Positions 45,213 to 53,783 of a stretch of DNA of 64,000 nt are shown here, piece after piece; within the stretch, counting starts at the first letter, position 1, and every line of letters begins with the position of its first letter. Source of the stretch: Acinetobacter sp. CS-2 (lineage in GTDB: Bacteria; Pseudomonadota; Gammaproteobacteria; Pseudomonadales; Moraxellaceae); NCBI RefSeq assembly GCF_016599715.1, contig NZ_CP067019.1, forward strand, positions 1,860,001 through 1,924,000, read 5' to 3'. Below the pieces are notes generated by a model. The model was given only the letters and a program-made list of their open reading frames with translations, was not told the DNA's origin and made no database searches. The position numbers and the translations under genes are program-made.

Positions 45213-45803
45213 TTATTTATAGCAAAGCATCAACAGACCTGAGCCAATCGATAAAGTCATACTCATAAAACGTTCATCACTTTTCACCAGTGCAATAAAT
45301 TGCTGAACTTCTGCTGCATGTGATATGACATTGTCGACAAATATGACGCCATTTTTAGGATGCAGCATATGCGGCAAATACTGCCAGTAATCCATATAGG
45401 CATCCCGTTCAGCATCTAACAAAATAAAGTCATATTGCTGTTCGGCCTTTTCAAGAAAACTTTGTGCATCCCCTACCCAAAAATCAATCACTTCACTCAA
45501 TTGTAGTTCATTGGCATATTGCTGAGCTTGCTGGGTACGTGCCGGATCAATTTCCAAAGTAGTGACATGACCTTGTGAAGTCTGTGCTGCATTCGCCAGC
45601 CATAAAGTCGAATAACCTGTTGAAGTGCCAATCTCCAAAATATTTTTAGATTGTTGGATGCGCACTTGCATGGCTAAAAATAATGCAGAATCCGGTTCTA
45701 TATTTCGATAACGTTGAATACGGTCTTTTTGTAAGGCATCAAATTTAATAAAACTTTGATGCAACTCCTGCATTCGCTTCTGGAATATTTCACTCATGCT
45801 CAT
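45213..45803 (-). CDS. Class I SAM-dependent O-methyltransferase
   Basis: Family-3 (catechol-type) O-methyltransferase fold. SAM-binding motif I is NILEIGTSTGYSTLWLANAA near residues 53-72, the acidic ribose-binding residue is in TTLEIDPAR, and FILLDAERDAYMDYW near 125-139 holds the metal-binding Asp typical of the group. Its 196 residues are normal. The ATG at 45803 is 9 bp after AGGA. GTG 45806 and ATG 45797 are alternatives. The substrate is unknown and neighbours do not help. Confidence 0.85.
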   Translation of the reverse strand: MSMSEIFQKRMQELHQSFIKFDALQKDRIQRYRNIEPDSALFLAMQVRIQQSKNILEIGTSTGYSTLWLANAAQTSQGHVTTLEIDPARTQQAQQYANELQLSEVIDFWVGDAQSFLEKAEQQYDFILLDAERDAYMDYWQYLPHMLHPKNGVIFVDNVISHAAEVQQFIALVKSDERFMSMTLSIGSGLLMLCYK

Positions 45804-45865
45804 CACAGCTATTCCTGTCTTGTTATTCTGTTGAGTCTAGCGTTTATTGATGTCGTTAATCTAGT

Positions 45866-46087
45866 TCATGAAGTTGCTTGAATTAATTTAAATCGTGGAA
45901 CAACTGTACCATTATCGAGTGTGACCATTTCCTGAAACATTTCCAGGGGACGTACCCACATTGAATAATCGCCATACAAACATTGATATACCACCAGTTT
46001 CTCAGCTGTTTCACTATGCGTAGCAACATGAAAGACCTGATATAACTTGCCTTTATAGTGTTGATAAATCCCGACTTTGAATTGCAT
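45866..46087 (-). CDS. DUF1653 domain protein
   Basis: A 73-residue protein of the DUF1653 family: [20 protein letters not shown], then [20 protein letters not shown], which match the conserved core closely. Function is unknown. The ATG at 46087 has AAGG 9 bp upstream. The longer open frame above it lacks similarity. It lies just upstream of the O-methyltransferase on the same strand. Confidence 0.88.
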   Translation of the reverse strand: MQFKVGIYQHYKGKLYQVFHVATHSETAEKLVVYQCLYGDYSMWVRPLEMFQEMVTLDNGTVVPRFKLIQATS

Positions 46088-46350
46088 TTTTATAACCTTG
46101 TTAAAACATAGGGTCATCATAATCAAAATTACCCAGAAATATGCAGCAATTTATTAAAAATGCTCTAATTTCAACTTAATACTTGAATATTCACACTAAA
46201 TCAGCATTTACTTAAGACAGTATTTTTGTAAAAAACCCATCAATCTATTAAACCAATTGTTTTTATAAAAATGAAATGTTTTACCTATTTAAATATTTAG
46301 CCTACTATAGCTTTATTAAATCAGCATTTACTCCCTTGGAGACGTTAGCC

Positions 46351-47916
46351 ATGTTAGACCAAAATACTTCAGCACAACTTAAAACACTCTTGGAACGTCT
46401 GGAAAGCCCGATTGAACTGGTCGCAACTCTAGATGGTTCAGATAAATCTGACAAGATTAAAGAACTGGTGACTGAAGTTGCAGCCTTATCTGATTTAGTC
46501 ACTGCACGCTTCGACGGTACAAATAAACGTGCCCCAAGCTTTGGGGTGGCAAAACAAGGTGAAGAACCGCGTGTCTTCTTTGCCGGCTTGCCGATGGGAC
46601 ATGAATTTACTTCCCTGATTCTGGCCTTGTTACAAGTGTCAGGTTATGCCCCAAAAGTGTCAGATGAAGTGCTTGCAAGCATTAAAGGTCTTGACCTTAA
46701 AGCGGACTTCGATGTCTTTGTATCGTTAAGCTGCCATAATTGTCCTGATGTGGTTCAAGCCCTAAACTTAATTGCGATCTATAACCCGGGCACCACGGCC
46801 ACCATGATTGACGGTGCTTTCTTCCAGGATGAAGTGGAACAGCGCAAGATCATGGCGGTACCAATGGTGTTCCAGGACAACGCCCACATCGGTCAGGGCC
46901 GTATGACCCTGGAAGAGATCATTGCCAAACTGGACAGCAATTCTGCAGCCAAAGACGCCGCCAAGTTAAATGCCAAAGACGCGTTTGATGTACTGGTGAT
47001 TGGTGGCGGCCCTGCCGGCAACACCGCAGCGATTTATGCGGCGCGTAAAGGCATTAAAACCGGAATCGTGGCGGAGCGCATGGGCGGTCAGGTCATGGAT
47101 ACCATGGACATTGAAAACTTCACTTCCGTACAGAAAACCCAGGGTCCGAAATTTGCCGCCGAAATGGAAGCGCATGTACGTGAGTATGGTGTGGACATCA
47201 TGAACCTGCAACGTGTTGCTAACATTAAAGGTGCAGATGAAACGGCGAATGGCCTAGTTGAAGTCACTTTGGAAAATGGCGCGAAGTTAGAATCGAAAAC
47301 CATCATTCTATCGACTGGTGCACGCTGGAGAGAGATGAACGTTCCGGGTGAGCAGGAATACAAAACCCGTGGTGTAGCATACTGTCCGCACTGTGATGGT
47401 CCACTGTTCAAGGGCAAACGCGTTGCGGTGATTGGTGGAGGTAACTCGGGTGTGGAAGCGGCGATTGACCTAGCCGGGATTGTCGAGCATGTAACTTTGG
47501 TGGAATTTGACACCAAACTGCGTGCCGATCAGGTCTTACAAGACAAGCTCAACAGCTTGCCAAATACCACCGTGATCAAGAATGCGCTGTCGACTGAAGT
47601 AGTCGGTGACGGTTCACAGGTCACTGCACTGAAATACAAGGACCGTGCAACGGATGAGGAACATACGATTGAACTGGCGGGAATTTTTGTACAGATCGGT
47701 TTGTTGCCAAACACCGATTTCCTGAAAGAAACCGCTGTTGAACTGACCAATCGTGGCGAGATCGTGATTAACGAGCGCAACGAAACCAACGTGAAGGGTG
47801 TGTTTGCTGCCGGTGACTGTACTACCGTACCGTACAAGCAAATCATCATTGCTACAGGTGAAGGTGCCAAGGCATCGCTATCTGCCTTTGATTACATTAT
47901 CCGTTCGGGACAGTAA
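46351..47916 (+). CDS. ahpF: Alkyl hydroperoxide reductase subunit F
   Basis: FAD/NADH-dependent reductase that restores AhpC. The N-terminal double-thioredoxin domain has the active CHNC at about residue 128. The FAD motif [19 protein letters not shown] begins near 214, the second dithiol is CPHCDGPLF near 344, and the NAD motif [12 protein letters not shown] near 357. Its 521 residues match E. coli. The ATG at 46351 follows GGAG. The section at 46.75-47.2 kb has more G/C-ending codons than the rest, suggesting recombination. Separated from ahpC by three small genes, so probably has its own promoter. Confidence 0.96.
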   Translation: MLDQNTSAQLKTLLERLESPIELVATLDGSDKSDKIKELVTEVAALSDLVTARFDGTNKRAPSFGVAKQGEEPRVFFAGLPMGHEFTSLILALLQVSGYAPKVSDEVLASIKGLDLKADFDVFVSLSCHNCPDVVQALNLIAIYNPGTTATMIDGAFFQDEVEQRKIMAVPMVFQDNAHIGQGRMTLEEIIAKLDSNSAAKDAAKLNAKDAFDVLVIGGGPAGNTAAIYAARKGIKTGIVAERMGGQVMDTMDIENFTSVQKTQGPKFAAEMEAHVREYGVDIMNLQRVANIKGADETANGLVEVTLENGAKLESKTIILSTGARWREMNVPGEQEYKTRGVAYCPHCDGPLFKGKRVAVIGGGNSGVEAAIDLAGIVEHVTLVEFDTKLRADQVLQDKLNSLPNTTVIKNALSTEVVGDGSQVTALKYKDRATDEEHTIELAGIFVQIGLLPNTDFLKETAVELTNRGEIVINERNETNVKGVFAAGDCTTVPYKQIIIATGEGAKASLSAFDYIIRSGQ

Positions 47917-47944
47917 TCTATATTCAGCATAAATAGTTTGATCT

Positions 47945-47979
47945 GGCTTATATCACAATGTGGTATAAGCCTTTTTTTT
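47945..47979 (+). terminator. Rho-independent terminator after ahpF
   Basis: The stem GGCTTATA / TATAAGCC is followed by eight T residues. It begins 28 bp after the ahpF stop. Confidence 0.9.
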
Positions 47980-48104
47980 CCCTCATTTTTTCATAAAAAA
48001 TAATTACATTTAATTAACAATTTTAGCTCATAATTTGTGCATTTTTTTAGCTATATTCAAAATACCCCTATTTAGGTGGGTGCCACAATTAAAAGGAAAT
48101 GAAA

Positions 48105-48449
48105 ATGAATAAATTGCTTATTGCTTTAGGTCTTGCTGCTAGCGTTGCCCTGGTGGGTTGTAATAAACAAGAAGCACCAGAAACAGGTGCAACTACTGGC
48201 GAACATCTTGAAAATGCAGCCAATCAAGCAGGTCATGATATTTCTGATGCCACAAAGGAAGCTGAAGCGAAAACTCAAGCTGCTGCTAATGAAGCTACCT
48301 CTAAAATTGAGGCAGCAGGTGATGAAGCTGCTGCTAAAACTGAAGCCGCAGCAAAAGATATTAAAAATGCAGCGAAAGAAGCTACTGCAAAAACTGCCGG
48401 TGCTGTGGAAGAAGGTGCTTCAAATGTTCGAGAAAAAGCTCAACAATAA
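48105..48449 (+). CDS. Small alanine-rich lipoprotein with helical repeats
   Basis: A 114-residue protein with a lipoprotein signal: MNKLLIALGLAASVALVGC, lipobox VGC at residues 17-19. The mature part is an Ala/Glu/Lys/Thr-rich run (EAEAKTQAAANEATSKIEAA and similar), close in style to 11-residue amphipathic repeats of apolipoprotein- or LEA-like proteins. It probably forms a long helix in the periplasm tethered to a membrane, perhaps envelope-stabilising or stress related. The ATG at 48105 is 8 bp after AAGGA. The ATG at 48099 is too close. Confidence 0.82.
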   Translation: MNKLLIALGLAASVALVGCNKQEAPETGATTGEHLENAANQAGHDISDATKEAEAKTQAAANEATSKIEAAGDEAAAKTEAAAKDIKNAAKEATAKTAGAVEEGASNVREKAQQ

Positions 48450-48465
48450 TGTGAATGGTTGAAAT

Positions 48466-48496
48466 AAAAAAGCTCCTTTAAAAAGGAGCTTTTTTA
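48466..48496 (+). terminator. Rho-independent terminator after the Ala-rich lipoprotein
   Basis: The stem AAAAGCTCCTTT / AAAGGAGCTTTT has a short loop and T-run, 17 bp after the stop. Confidence 0.9.
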
Positions 48497-48516
48497 TTGA
48501 AAAATCTGACTTTTTT

Positions 48517-48935
48517 ATGCACATTACTTCGATGATAGTTGCAAGAAATAATGATTCAAAGCATGTTCACATACCATATTCATATCTTCATGAAAAATAT
48601 TATGTTCAAAGAACAGGTAGATTATTACGTACTGTAGTATTAGGAGCAAATGACGGAATTATTTCCGTGACCAGCTTAATTATGGGTATGGCTATCAGTA
48701 GTGTATATCTACATACTTTATTGCTGCGCTAGTTGGAGAATTACTGCTCGGATACGGTGTTCGTCTCACATATGACTGTATATCTGGTGCTTACTTCAGC
48801 AGGATTGCTTCAAGGAGTTTGCATGGCTGGTTATGGTTGATCTTTGCCTTACTGGGTAACAGTATTGGCATCAAACTTCGTCCAGTTTTCTTCCCGGACA
48901 AACGACCACAACCTGGAAAATTAACTGGTTGTTAA
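48517..48935 (+). pseudogene. Chimeric remnant: VIT1/CCC1 N-terminus joined to YeeE/YedE C-terminus
   Basis: The first ~60 codons (48517-48710) read as the start of a VIT/CCC1 iron-manganese transporter: RTVVLGANDGIISVTSLIMG. The frame then ends in YLHTLLLR and a stop. One base shifted, 48717-48935 reads as the C-terminus of a YeeE/YedE (DUF395) sulfur-compound transporter: GELLLGYGVRLTYDC, then SLHGWLWLIFALLGNSIGIK. The middle of both genes is missing, so one deletion fused two neighbours. No functional product is expected. Confidence 0.75.
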
Positions 48936-48953
48936 ATCCGAATTTCAGCCTAT

Positions 48954-48982
48954 AAAAAGCCCATCACTGAATGGGCTTTTTT
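48954..48982. terminator. Bidirectional terminator
   Basis: The stem AAAAAGCCCAT / ATGGGCTTTTTT with loop CACTGA lies between the plus-strand remnant and the convergent lipoprotein gene. T-runs are present on both strands. Confidence 0.88.
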
Positions 48983-48999
48983 GTTTATCCTATTTTTAA

Positions 49000-49518
49000 T
49001 TAATGCAGCGCCGCTTTTAAATTACAGCCAAAACCCATAATCTCTTGAGCCTGACGGTATGAGGTATAATGGTTTAAAATAAAATCATAAAACTGGTCTG
49101 CATCCGCAAATTTTTTGCTTAAGTTTTCACCCTGCGCATGGGGGAATTTCACCTGTCCAATGATATTCAGATTTTGATGACCCAACTGATACATTTCGGC
49201 AAAATAGCCATTCATCATTTGACAATATGCCTGTTTGACCGGTTTTAAGGAAGTGCTGCTCACGGCATGCAGATTTAAAGTCTGTAATTGATTCACATCA
49301 AGTAGCGACTGGTCTGAAAAGGCAATATTGTTGCTTTTTTTAAAAGCCTGATAATCTTTAGATAATTGTTGATTTAAGCTTTCAAAGCGCTGCTGCAATC
49401 TGGCTGCATCCTGCACCTTATATTTTTGAGGATCAATCTGGATTTTTTGCTGTTCGGAAGATGAACATGCTGAAAGTACTACGCTTAAAATTAAAGTCGC
49501 CAAAACGAACGGCTTCAT
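49000..49518 (-). CDS. Uncharacterised lipoprotein
   Basis: A 172-residue protein with a signal peptide and lipobox LSAC (MKPFVLATLILSVVLSAC), so exported and lipidated. The mature part is helical with many Gln/Leu/Asp and two cysteines (YCQMMNGYF and GFGCNLKAAL) that could pair. I do not recognise the family. No linked function: neighbours are a dead transporter remnant and the DUF4130 gene. Inner- or outer-membrane sorting is not clear, as Ser follows the lipid Cys. Confidence 0.75.
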   Translation of the reverse strand: MKPFVLATLILSVVLSACSSSEQQKIQIDPQKYKVQDAARLQQRFESLNQQLSKDYQAFKKSNNIAFSDQSLLDVNQLQTLNLHAVSSTSLKPVKQAYCQMMNGYFAEMYQLGHQNLNIIGQVKFPHAQGENLSKKFADADQFYDFILNHYTSYRQAQEIMGFGCNLKAALH

Positions 49519-49570
49519 TATAAATTGTCCTCATCACTAAATCTTGCAATAGTATGCCTGAAATATGCAG

Positions 49571-50350
49571 CTATATTGATTTTTCATTCATATAACGCCA
49601 GTAACGCTTCGGCACATACTGAATATGCAGTTTCATATTTTGCCGAACCTGAATATTGACACTGCGGAAATAATCTTTCCACAGCTGGTCATACAGTAAT
49701 TCCTGTTCATCCAGTTCTACAGTAAACGCCTGACTATAACCACTCGCGAATGTGGCATCGACCTGATGAGCATCCATTTCAATTTGATGCAGCTGTTGCA
49801 AATCATAATAAATGCCATATTTACGCTTTTCGTCATAAATCAGCCAGCGTTGATCTTGATAACGTGCCCTAAAATGCCGTTCAATCAGCGGCAATACATT
49901 AAAATCAGGCCGAACCAGACTTAAAAACAGACCGTCCTGACATTTCTTGAAGCGTACAAAGGCTTCCATACGATGCTTTTCACGACCAACCTGCTTTGCC
50001 CATTGCGATAAAGCCAGCACATCAGCATGCCCATAGTTTTCATCGACCTTGTAGCGAGTTTGAAAAACATAGAGGCAATAGTTAAACAGATGTTGATAAG
50101 CAGTTTGATTTTCAGATAGAAAAGTATAGTAAAAATTACGCTGACTCTGGCCCGATGTTTTTTTCTTCAATCCCCGCCAGACCCGCTGTGCATGCTCTTC
50201 ATTCGATGCGACCTGTATAAAATCATCAAACAAACCCTTTTGCGCATGTGGATTGCTCGTCACCTGCACCCGAAACTCTTTAAATTGAAAGGCACGAAAC
50301 ACGCAGCTCAACAGACCAGTCATGCTGCTATCAAAACAGTAAGTTGCCAT
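49571..50350 (-). CDS. DUF4130 putative DNA repair protein (TIGR03915-type)
   Basis: A 259-residue soluble protein of the TIGR03915/DUF4130 family, described as a putative DNA repair factor always paired with a radical-SAM protein. It begins MATYCFDSSMTGLLSCVFRA; the central region (RMEAFVRFKKCQDGLFLSLV, then DFNVLPLIERHFRARY) carries the conserved core. The domain is also found fused to uracil-DNA glycosylase-like proteins. Its ATG overlaps the stop of the upstream radical-SAM gene by one base, so the two are coupled. The reaction is not known. Confidence 0.85.
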   Translation of the reverse strand: MATYCFDSSMTGLLSCVFRAFQFKEFRVQVTSNPHAQKGLFDDFIQVASNEEHAQRVWRGLKKKTSGQSQRNFYYTFLSENQTAYQHLFNYCLYVFQTRYKVDENYGHADVLALSQWAKQVGREKHRMEAFVRFKKCQDGLFLSLVRPDFNVLPLIERHFRARYQDQRWLIYDEKRKYGIYYDLQQLHQIEMDAHQVDATFASGYSQAFTVELDEQELLYDQLWKDYFRSVNIQVRQNMKLHIQYVPKRYWRYMNEKSI

Positions 50351-51609
50351 TAAAAACCAAAACCCAATTGTGGCGATAACTGCTGCACATATTTGGACTG
50401 TCCCGACTGAAAAATCTGACTTCGAATCTGGCCTGGCAACTGCTCCTTAATAAATTTTGGCGTATCGGCACAGCGGATAAAATGCTGCGCACGGTTATAT
50501 GCAACGCCCATACGCTTCAGTTGATCGATATAAATTTTGCCAAAGCAACGCGCCTGGACAATTTTTTTCGCTGAGCGCACACCAATACCCGGAACACGTA
50601 AAATCATGCGGTAATCCGCCCGGTTCAGATCCACTGGAAATTGTTCAGGATGCCTTAATGCCCATCCCAGCTTGGGATCAACATCCAGCTCCAAATTCGG
50701 GTGTTTTTCATCGACCAGTTCTGTCGCCTCAAAACCATAAAAACGCATCAACCAGTCACTTTGATAAAGCCTATTTTCTCTTAATAAGGGGGGTGCTGAA
50801 CCAATCGCAGGCAAGGCTTTTTCCTGTTCATTAATTGGAATATAACCCGAGTAATACACCCGTTTCAGTTTAAACTCTTTGTAATGCCGGTCTGCCATCA
50901 AAATAATATCCTGATCACTTTCGCTATATGCTCCCACCACCATTTGCGTGGTTTGCCCTGCCGGAACAAATTTAGGAACTGAGCGAATCAGCTTACGTTC
51001 ATCTTTAACCTGGATTAAACGGTCACGCACAATACCCAAGTCTTTTTGAACTTCGGCATGGGTTTTCTCGGGGGCGAATTTCTGCAAGCCTGCCTCAGTC
51101 GGCATTTCTAAATTAATACTCATCCGGTCAACATACAGCCCCGCTTCAGTAATGATTTCCTGCGATGCTCCAGGAATGGTTTTTAAATGAATATAACCGT
51201 TAAAATTTTCTTCCAGACGTAATTTTTTCACCACTTGCAGCATCCGCTCCATGGTGTAATCTGCCGATTTAAAAATCCCTAAACTTAAAAACAAACCTTC
51301 AATATAATTCCGGCGATAGAAGTTCATGGTTAAATCTACTACTTCCTGAACGGTAAAAGCTGCCCGTTTTACATCATTGGAGCGACGTGACACGCAGTAA
51401 GCACAATCATAAATACACACATTGGAAAACAGAATTTTAAGCAAAGATACACAGCGACCATCTTCGGTATAGCTATGACAAATACCGGAGCCGGTATTCC
51501 CTAGCCCTTTGTCTTTGTTTTTTCGGTTACTGCCACTTGAGGAACAGGAGACATCATATTTGGCAGCATCGGCTAAAATTTGCAGTTTTTCACGGATACG
51601 ATCAGACAT
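50350..51609 (-). CDS. Putative DNA modification/repair radical SAM protein (TIGR03916-type)
   Basis: A 419-residue radical-SAM enzyme. The [4Fe-4S]-binding CxxxCxxC appears as CIYDCAYC near residue 63-70, preceded by extra cysteines (SCSSSG, CHSYTEDGRC). The TIM-barrel core follows (GLFLSLGIFKS, HLKTIPGAS, RMSINLEMPTEAGL). A C-terminal helix-hairpin-helix DNA-binding motif is visible, LRVPGIGVRSAKKIVQARCF near 333-352. Coupled to the DUF4130 gene. The family is annotated as putative DNA repair; the chemistry is unproven. Confidence 0.88.
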   Translation of the reverse strand: MSDRIREKLQILADAAKYDVSCSSSGSNRKNKDKGLGNTGSGICHSYTEDGRCVSLLKILFSNVCIYDCAYCVSRRSNDVKRAAFTVQEVVDLTMNFYRRNYIEGLFLSLGIFKSADYTMERMLQVVKKLRLEENFNGYIHLKTIPGASQEIITEAGLYVDRMSINLEMPTEAGLQKFAPEKTHAEVQKDLGIVRDRLIQVKDERKLIRSVPKFVPAGQTTQMVVGAYSESDQDIILMADRHYKEFKLKRVYYSGYIPINEQEKALPAIGSAPPLLRENRLYQSDWLMRFYGFEATELVDEKHPNLELDVDPKLGWALRHPEQFPVDLNRADYRMILRVPGIGVRSAKKIVQARCFGKIYIDQLKRMGVAYNRAQHFIRCADTPKFIKEQLPGQIRSQIFQSGQSKYVQQLSPQLGFGF

Positions 51610-51829
51610 GGATAAACAGCGCTAAAAAGATAAATCTGTATTATAAAATTTTCAACTCAAACTACATGGGCAGCGGTCTTTTATGCGACATGGTTTGACG
51701 CTTTATTTATCACTGCATTTTCATTTATTTTTAGGTGTAAAAAACTTTTTATTTCATAAAAAAATAACGAATATTATTTGCTTAATTTATAGGGCTTGGG
51801 CAAAGTGATGAGATGCATAGGAGCCAAAT

Positions 51830-52873
51830 ATGACTTTATTAGAACAACTTGAAATTAAACATCCTATTTTCCTTGCACCGATGGCAGGTGTTTCTACTCC
51901 CCAACTGGCAGCTGAGGTTTCCAATCAAGGCGGTTTGGGTTCATTGGGTTTGGGTGCCAGTACAGTTGCGGCAGCACGTCAACAAATTTTAGAAACGCAA
52001 GCACTTACGCATAAACCATTTCAGGTCAATTTCTTCTGTCATCAAAGCGCCTCGCTCGACAAAAATATAGCAGATCAGTGGATTAAATATTTATCCCCTC
52101 AATTTCAGAAGTATCATGCAACTCCGCCGACAGAATTAAAATGTATCTATCCCAGCTTTCTCGATAACGATGACTATTTAAATCTGGTTTTAGAAACTCG
52201 ACCTCAGGCAGTAAGTTTTCACTTCGGCATTCCGCATCCTCATCAAATTCAGGCCTTAAAACAGGCCGGTATCCTGACGATGGTTTCAGCGACTAATCTG
52301 GCTGAAGCACTGCAGATTGAAGCGGCTGGGATTGATATCATTATTGCGCAAGGCATTGAAGCCGGTGGGCACCGTGGCATTTTTAATGAAACATTTGACA
52401 GCTCAGTCAAAACTTCTGATCTGGTACAATTGTTAAAACAGTACTGTAGCAAGCCTGTTGTAGCTGCGGGCGGAATCATGAATGGCACCCAGGCTCAGCT
52501 CCTAATCCAGTTAGGTGCCGAAGCTGTTCAATTGGGCACCGCTTTCGTACAGTGCAAAAGTTCCAATGTCAACACGGCCTATCGACAAGCCCTGTTTAGC
52601 AAACCGATTACCCAAATGACTGCAAGCATTTCGGGACGACCTGCTCGCGGTCTAATTAACCACTGGCATACCCAAATCGATCGACCTGAACGTCCTCCAG
52701 TTGCCACTTACCCCTATTGCTATGACTTGGGTAAACAACTGCATGCCGCAGCCGCTGCACAAGGTGACCATGGTTTTGGAGCATTTTGGGCGGGAACCAA
52801 TGTCACCCAAATTCGGGAGATGGAAGCTGCGGATTTAATTAATCAGCTGGTTCTGGAAATTAGTCAAGCCTAA
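51830..52873 (+). CDS. Nitronate monooxygenase (2-nitropropane dioxygenase family)
   Basis: FMN-dependent TIM-barrel oxygenase that oxidises alkyl nitronates such as propionate-3-nitronate. Signature segments are HPIFLAPMAGVSTPQLAAEV at the N-terminus, VSFHFGIPHP near 125, GIDIIIAQGIEAGGHRG near 170-190 (catalytic His region), and VVAAGGIMNG with GAEAVQLGTAFVQC after it, the FMN phosphate site. Its 347 residues are typical. Single gene with its own terminator. Confidence 0.9.
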   Translation: MTLLEQLEIKHPIFLAPMAGVSTPQLAAEVSNQGGLGSLGLGASTVAAARQQILETQALTHKPFQVNFFCHQSASLDKNIADQWIKYLSPQFQKYHATPPTELKCIYPSFLDNDDYLNLVLETRPQAVSFHFGIPHPHQIQALKQAGILTMVSATNLAEALQIEAAGIDIIIAQGIEAGGHRGIFNETFDSSVKTSDLVQLLKQYCSKPVVAAGGIMNGTQAQLLIQLGAEAVQLGTAFVQCKSSNVNTAYRQALFSKPITQMTASISGRPARGLINHWHTQIDRPERPPVATYPYCYDLGKQLHAAAAAQGDHGFGAFWAGTNVTQIREMEAADLINQLVLEISQA

Positions 52874-52895
52874 TTTACTGGCGTATATATTCGAT

Positions 52896-52923
52896 AAAAA
52901 ACCTCTCAGTTGAGAGGTTTTTT
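52896..52923. terminator. Bidirectional terminator after nitronate monooxygenase
   Basis: The stem AAAAAACCTCT / AGAGGTTTTTT with a small loop lies 22 bp after the plus-strand stop and about 14 bp beyond the end of the minus-strand gene at 52937. Confidence 0.88.
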
Positions 52924-52936
52924 GTTCAACATTCAT

Positions 52937-53511
52937 CTAGCATGGAGCACGAAGCCATGCATCTTTAGCTGCATATTTGGCTTCTTCCCAGCTGAGACGG
53001 GACTGATCCTTGGTAGTTTCCCATTTGCTTCTTAAGTCCGGCTCAACATGCTCAAACTCGACATTACTGTAGTATTGAAATCGGCTGCCATATCCGACCT
53101 GATAAGCACTCCGGTAATCGCGCTCATAATCTAAGCCCCATAGGTATTCAGGCTTTCATGGAAATAAGGTCTATCACGGTGCTGTTCGAGCCAATAGGCA
53201 TCTTCCTCTTCCGGGTTCGCTGTTTCTACGATGTCATTACCCTCAATTCCACCAACAATGCCCCCGACAATACCGCCAACTACCGCACCTGCAGGACCAA
53301 CTGCAGATCCAAGGGCAGCACCAGCTGCTACACCACCCACTGTACCAATACTTGTACCCACAGGGTGATCATTTGCTTCATTCATGTCAGGAACCCGATT
53401 ACTTCCCTTATCGTTAATAGGATCAGCGTGCACATCTGTTCTTGGTTCTTCTGGACGTTTATTTGGATGAGTAAGATCAGCTTCCGTCATAGGACGATTT
53501 ATATTGACCAT
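52937..53511 (-). pseudogene. Glycine-zipper protein gene broken by a one-base frameshift
   Basis: The first frame (53131-53511) gives a hydrophilic N-terminus, then a glycine-zipper membrane segment (GTVGGVAAGAALGSAVGPAG and onward) and ends at ...NTYGA. One base shifted, 52937-53134 continues as LDYERDYRSAYQVGYGSRFQ to AKYAAKDAWLRAPC, the usual tail of this kind of stress-associated protein in Acinetobacter. The join is at GGGG near 53135-53138; five G residues would restore one 192-residue frame. A real mutation and a homopolymer sequencing error are equally possible. Confidence 0.75.
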
Positions 53512-53783
53512 TCGCTTTCTCCTTCTATCCTATCTATATACAAAATGTTTAGACAAGCAGCTTATTTAAGCTGTAGAAAAATTCAGCATAAAGCACTTCT
53601 GAATAAGCTATGTCTTATAAGTGTCCTGAATGGGTGATGAGATGTTGTAGAATGTAATTCTTTGAATATTGTTTTATACAAATTACGAAAAAAAGTTTTG
53701 ATAAAGAAAAAGTTACTACTCTTTTTTTGCTGAAATTCTTTGCAATAAAGAGCAGTAATCTATTTAAAATGGAGCAATAAAAA

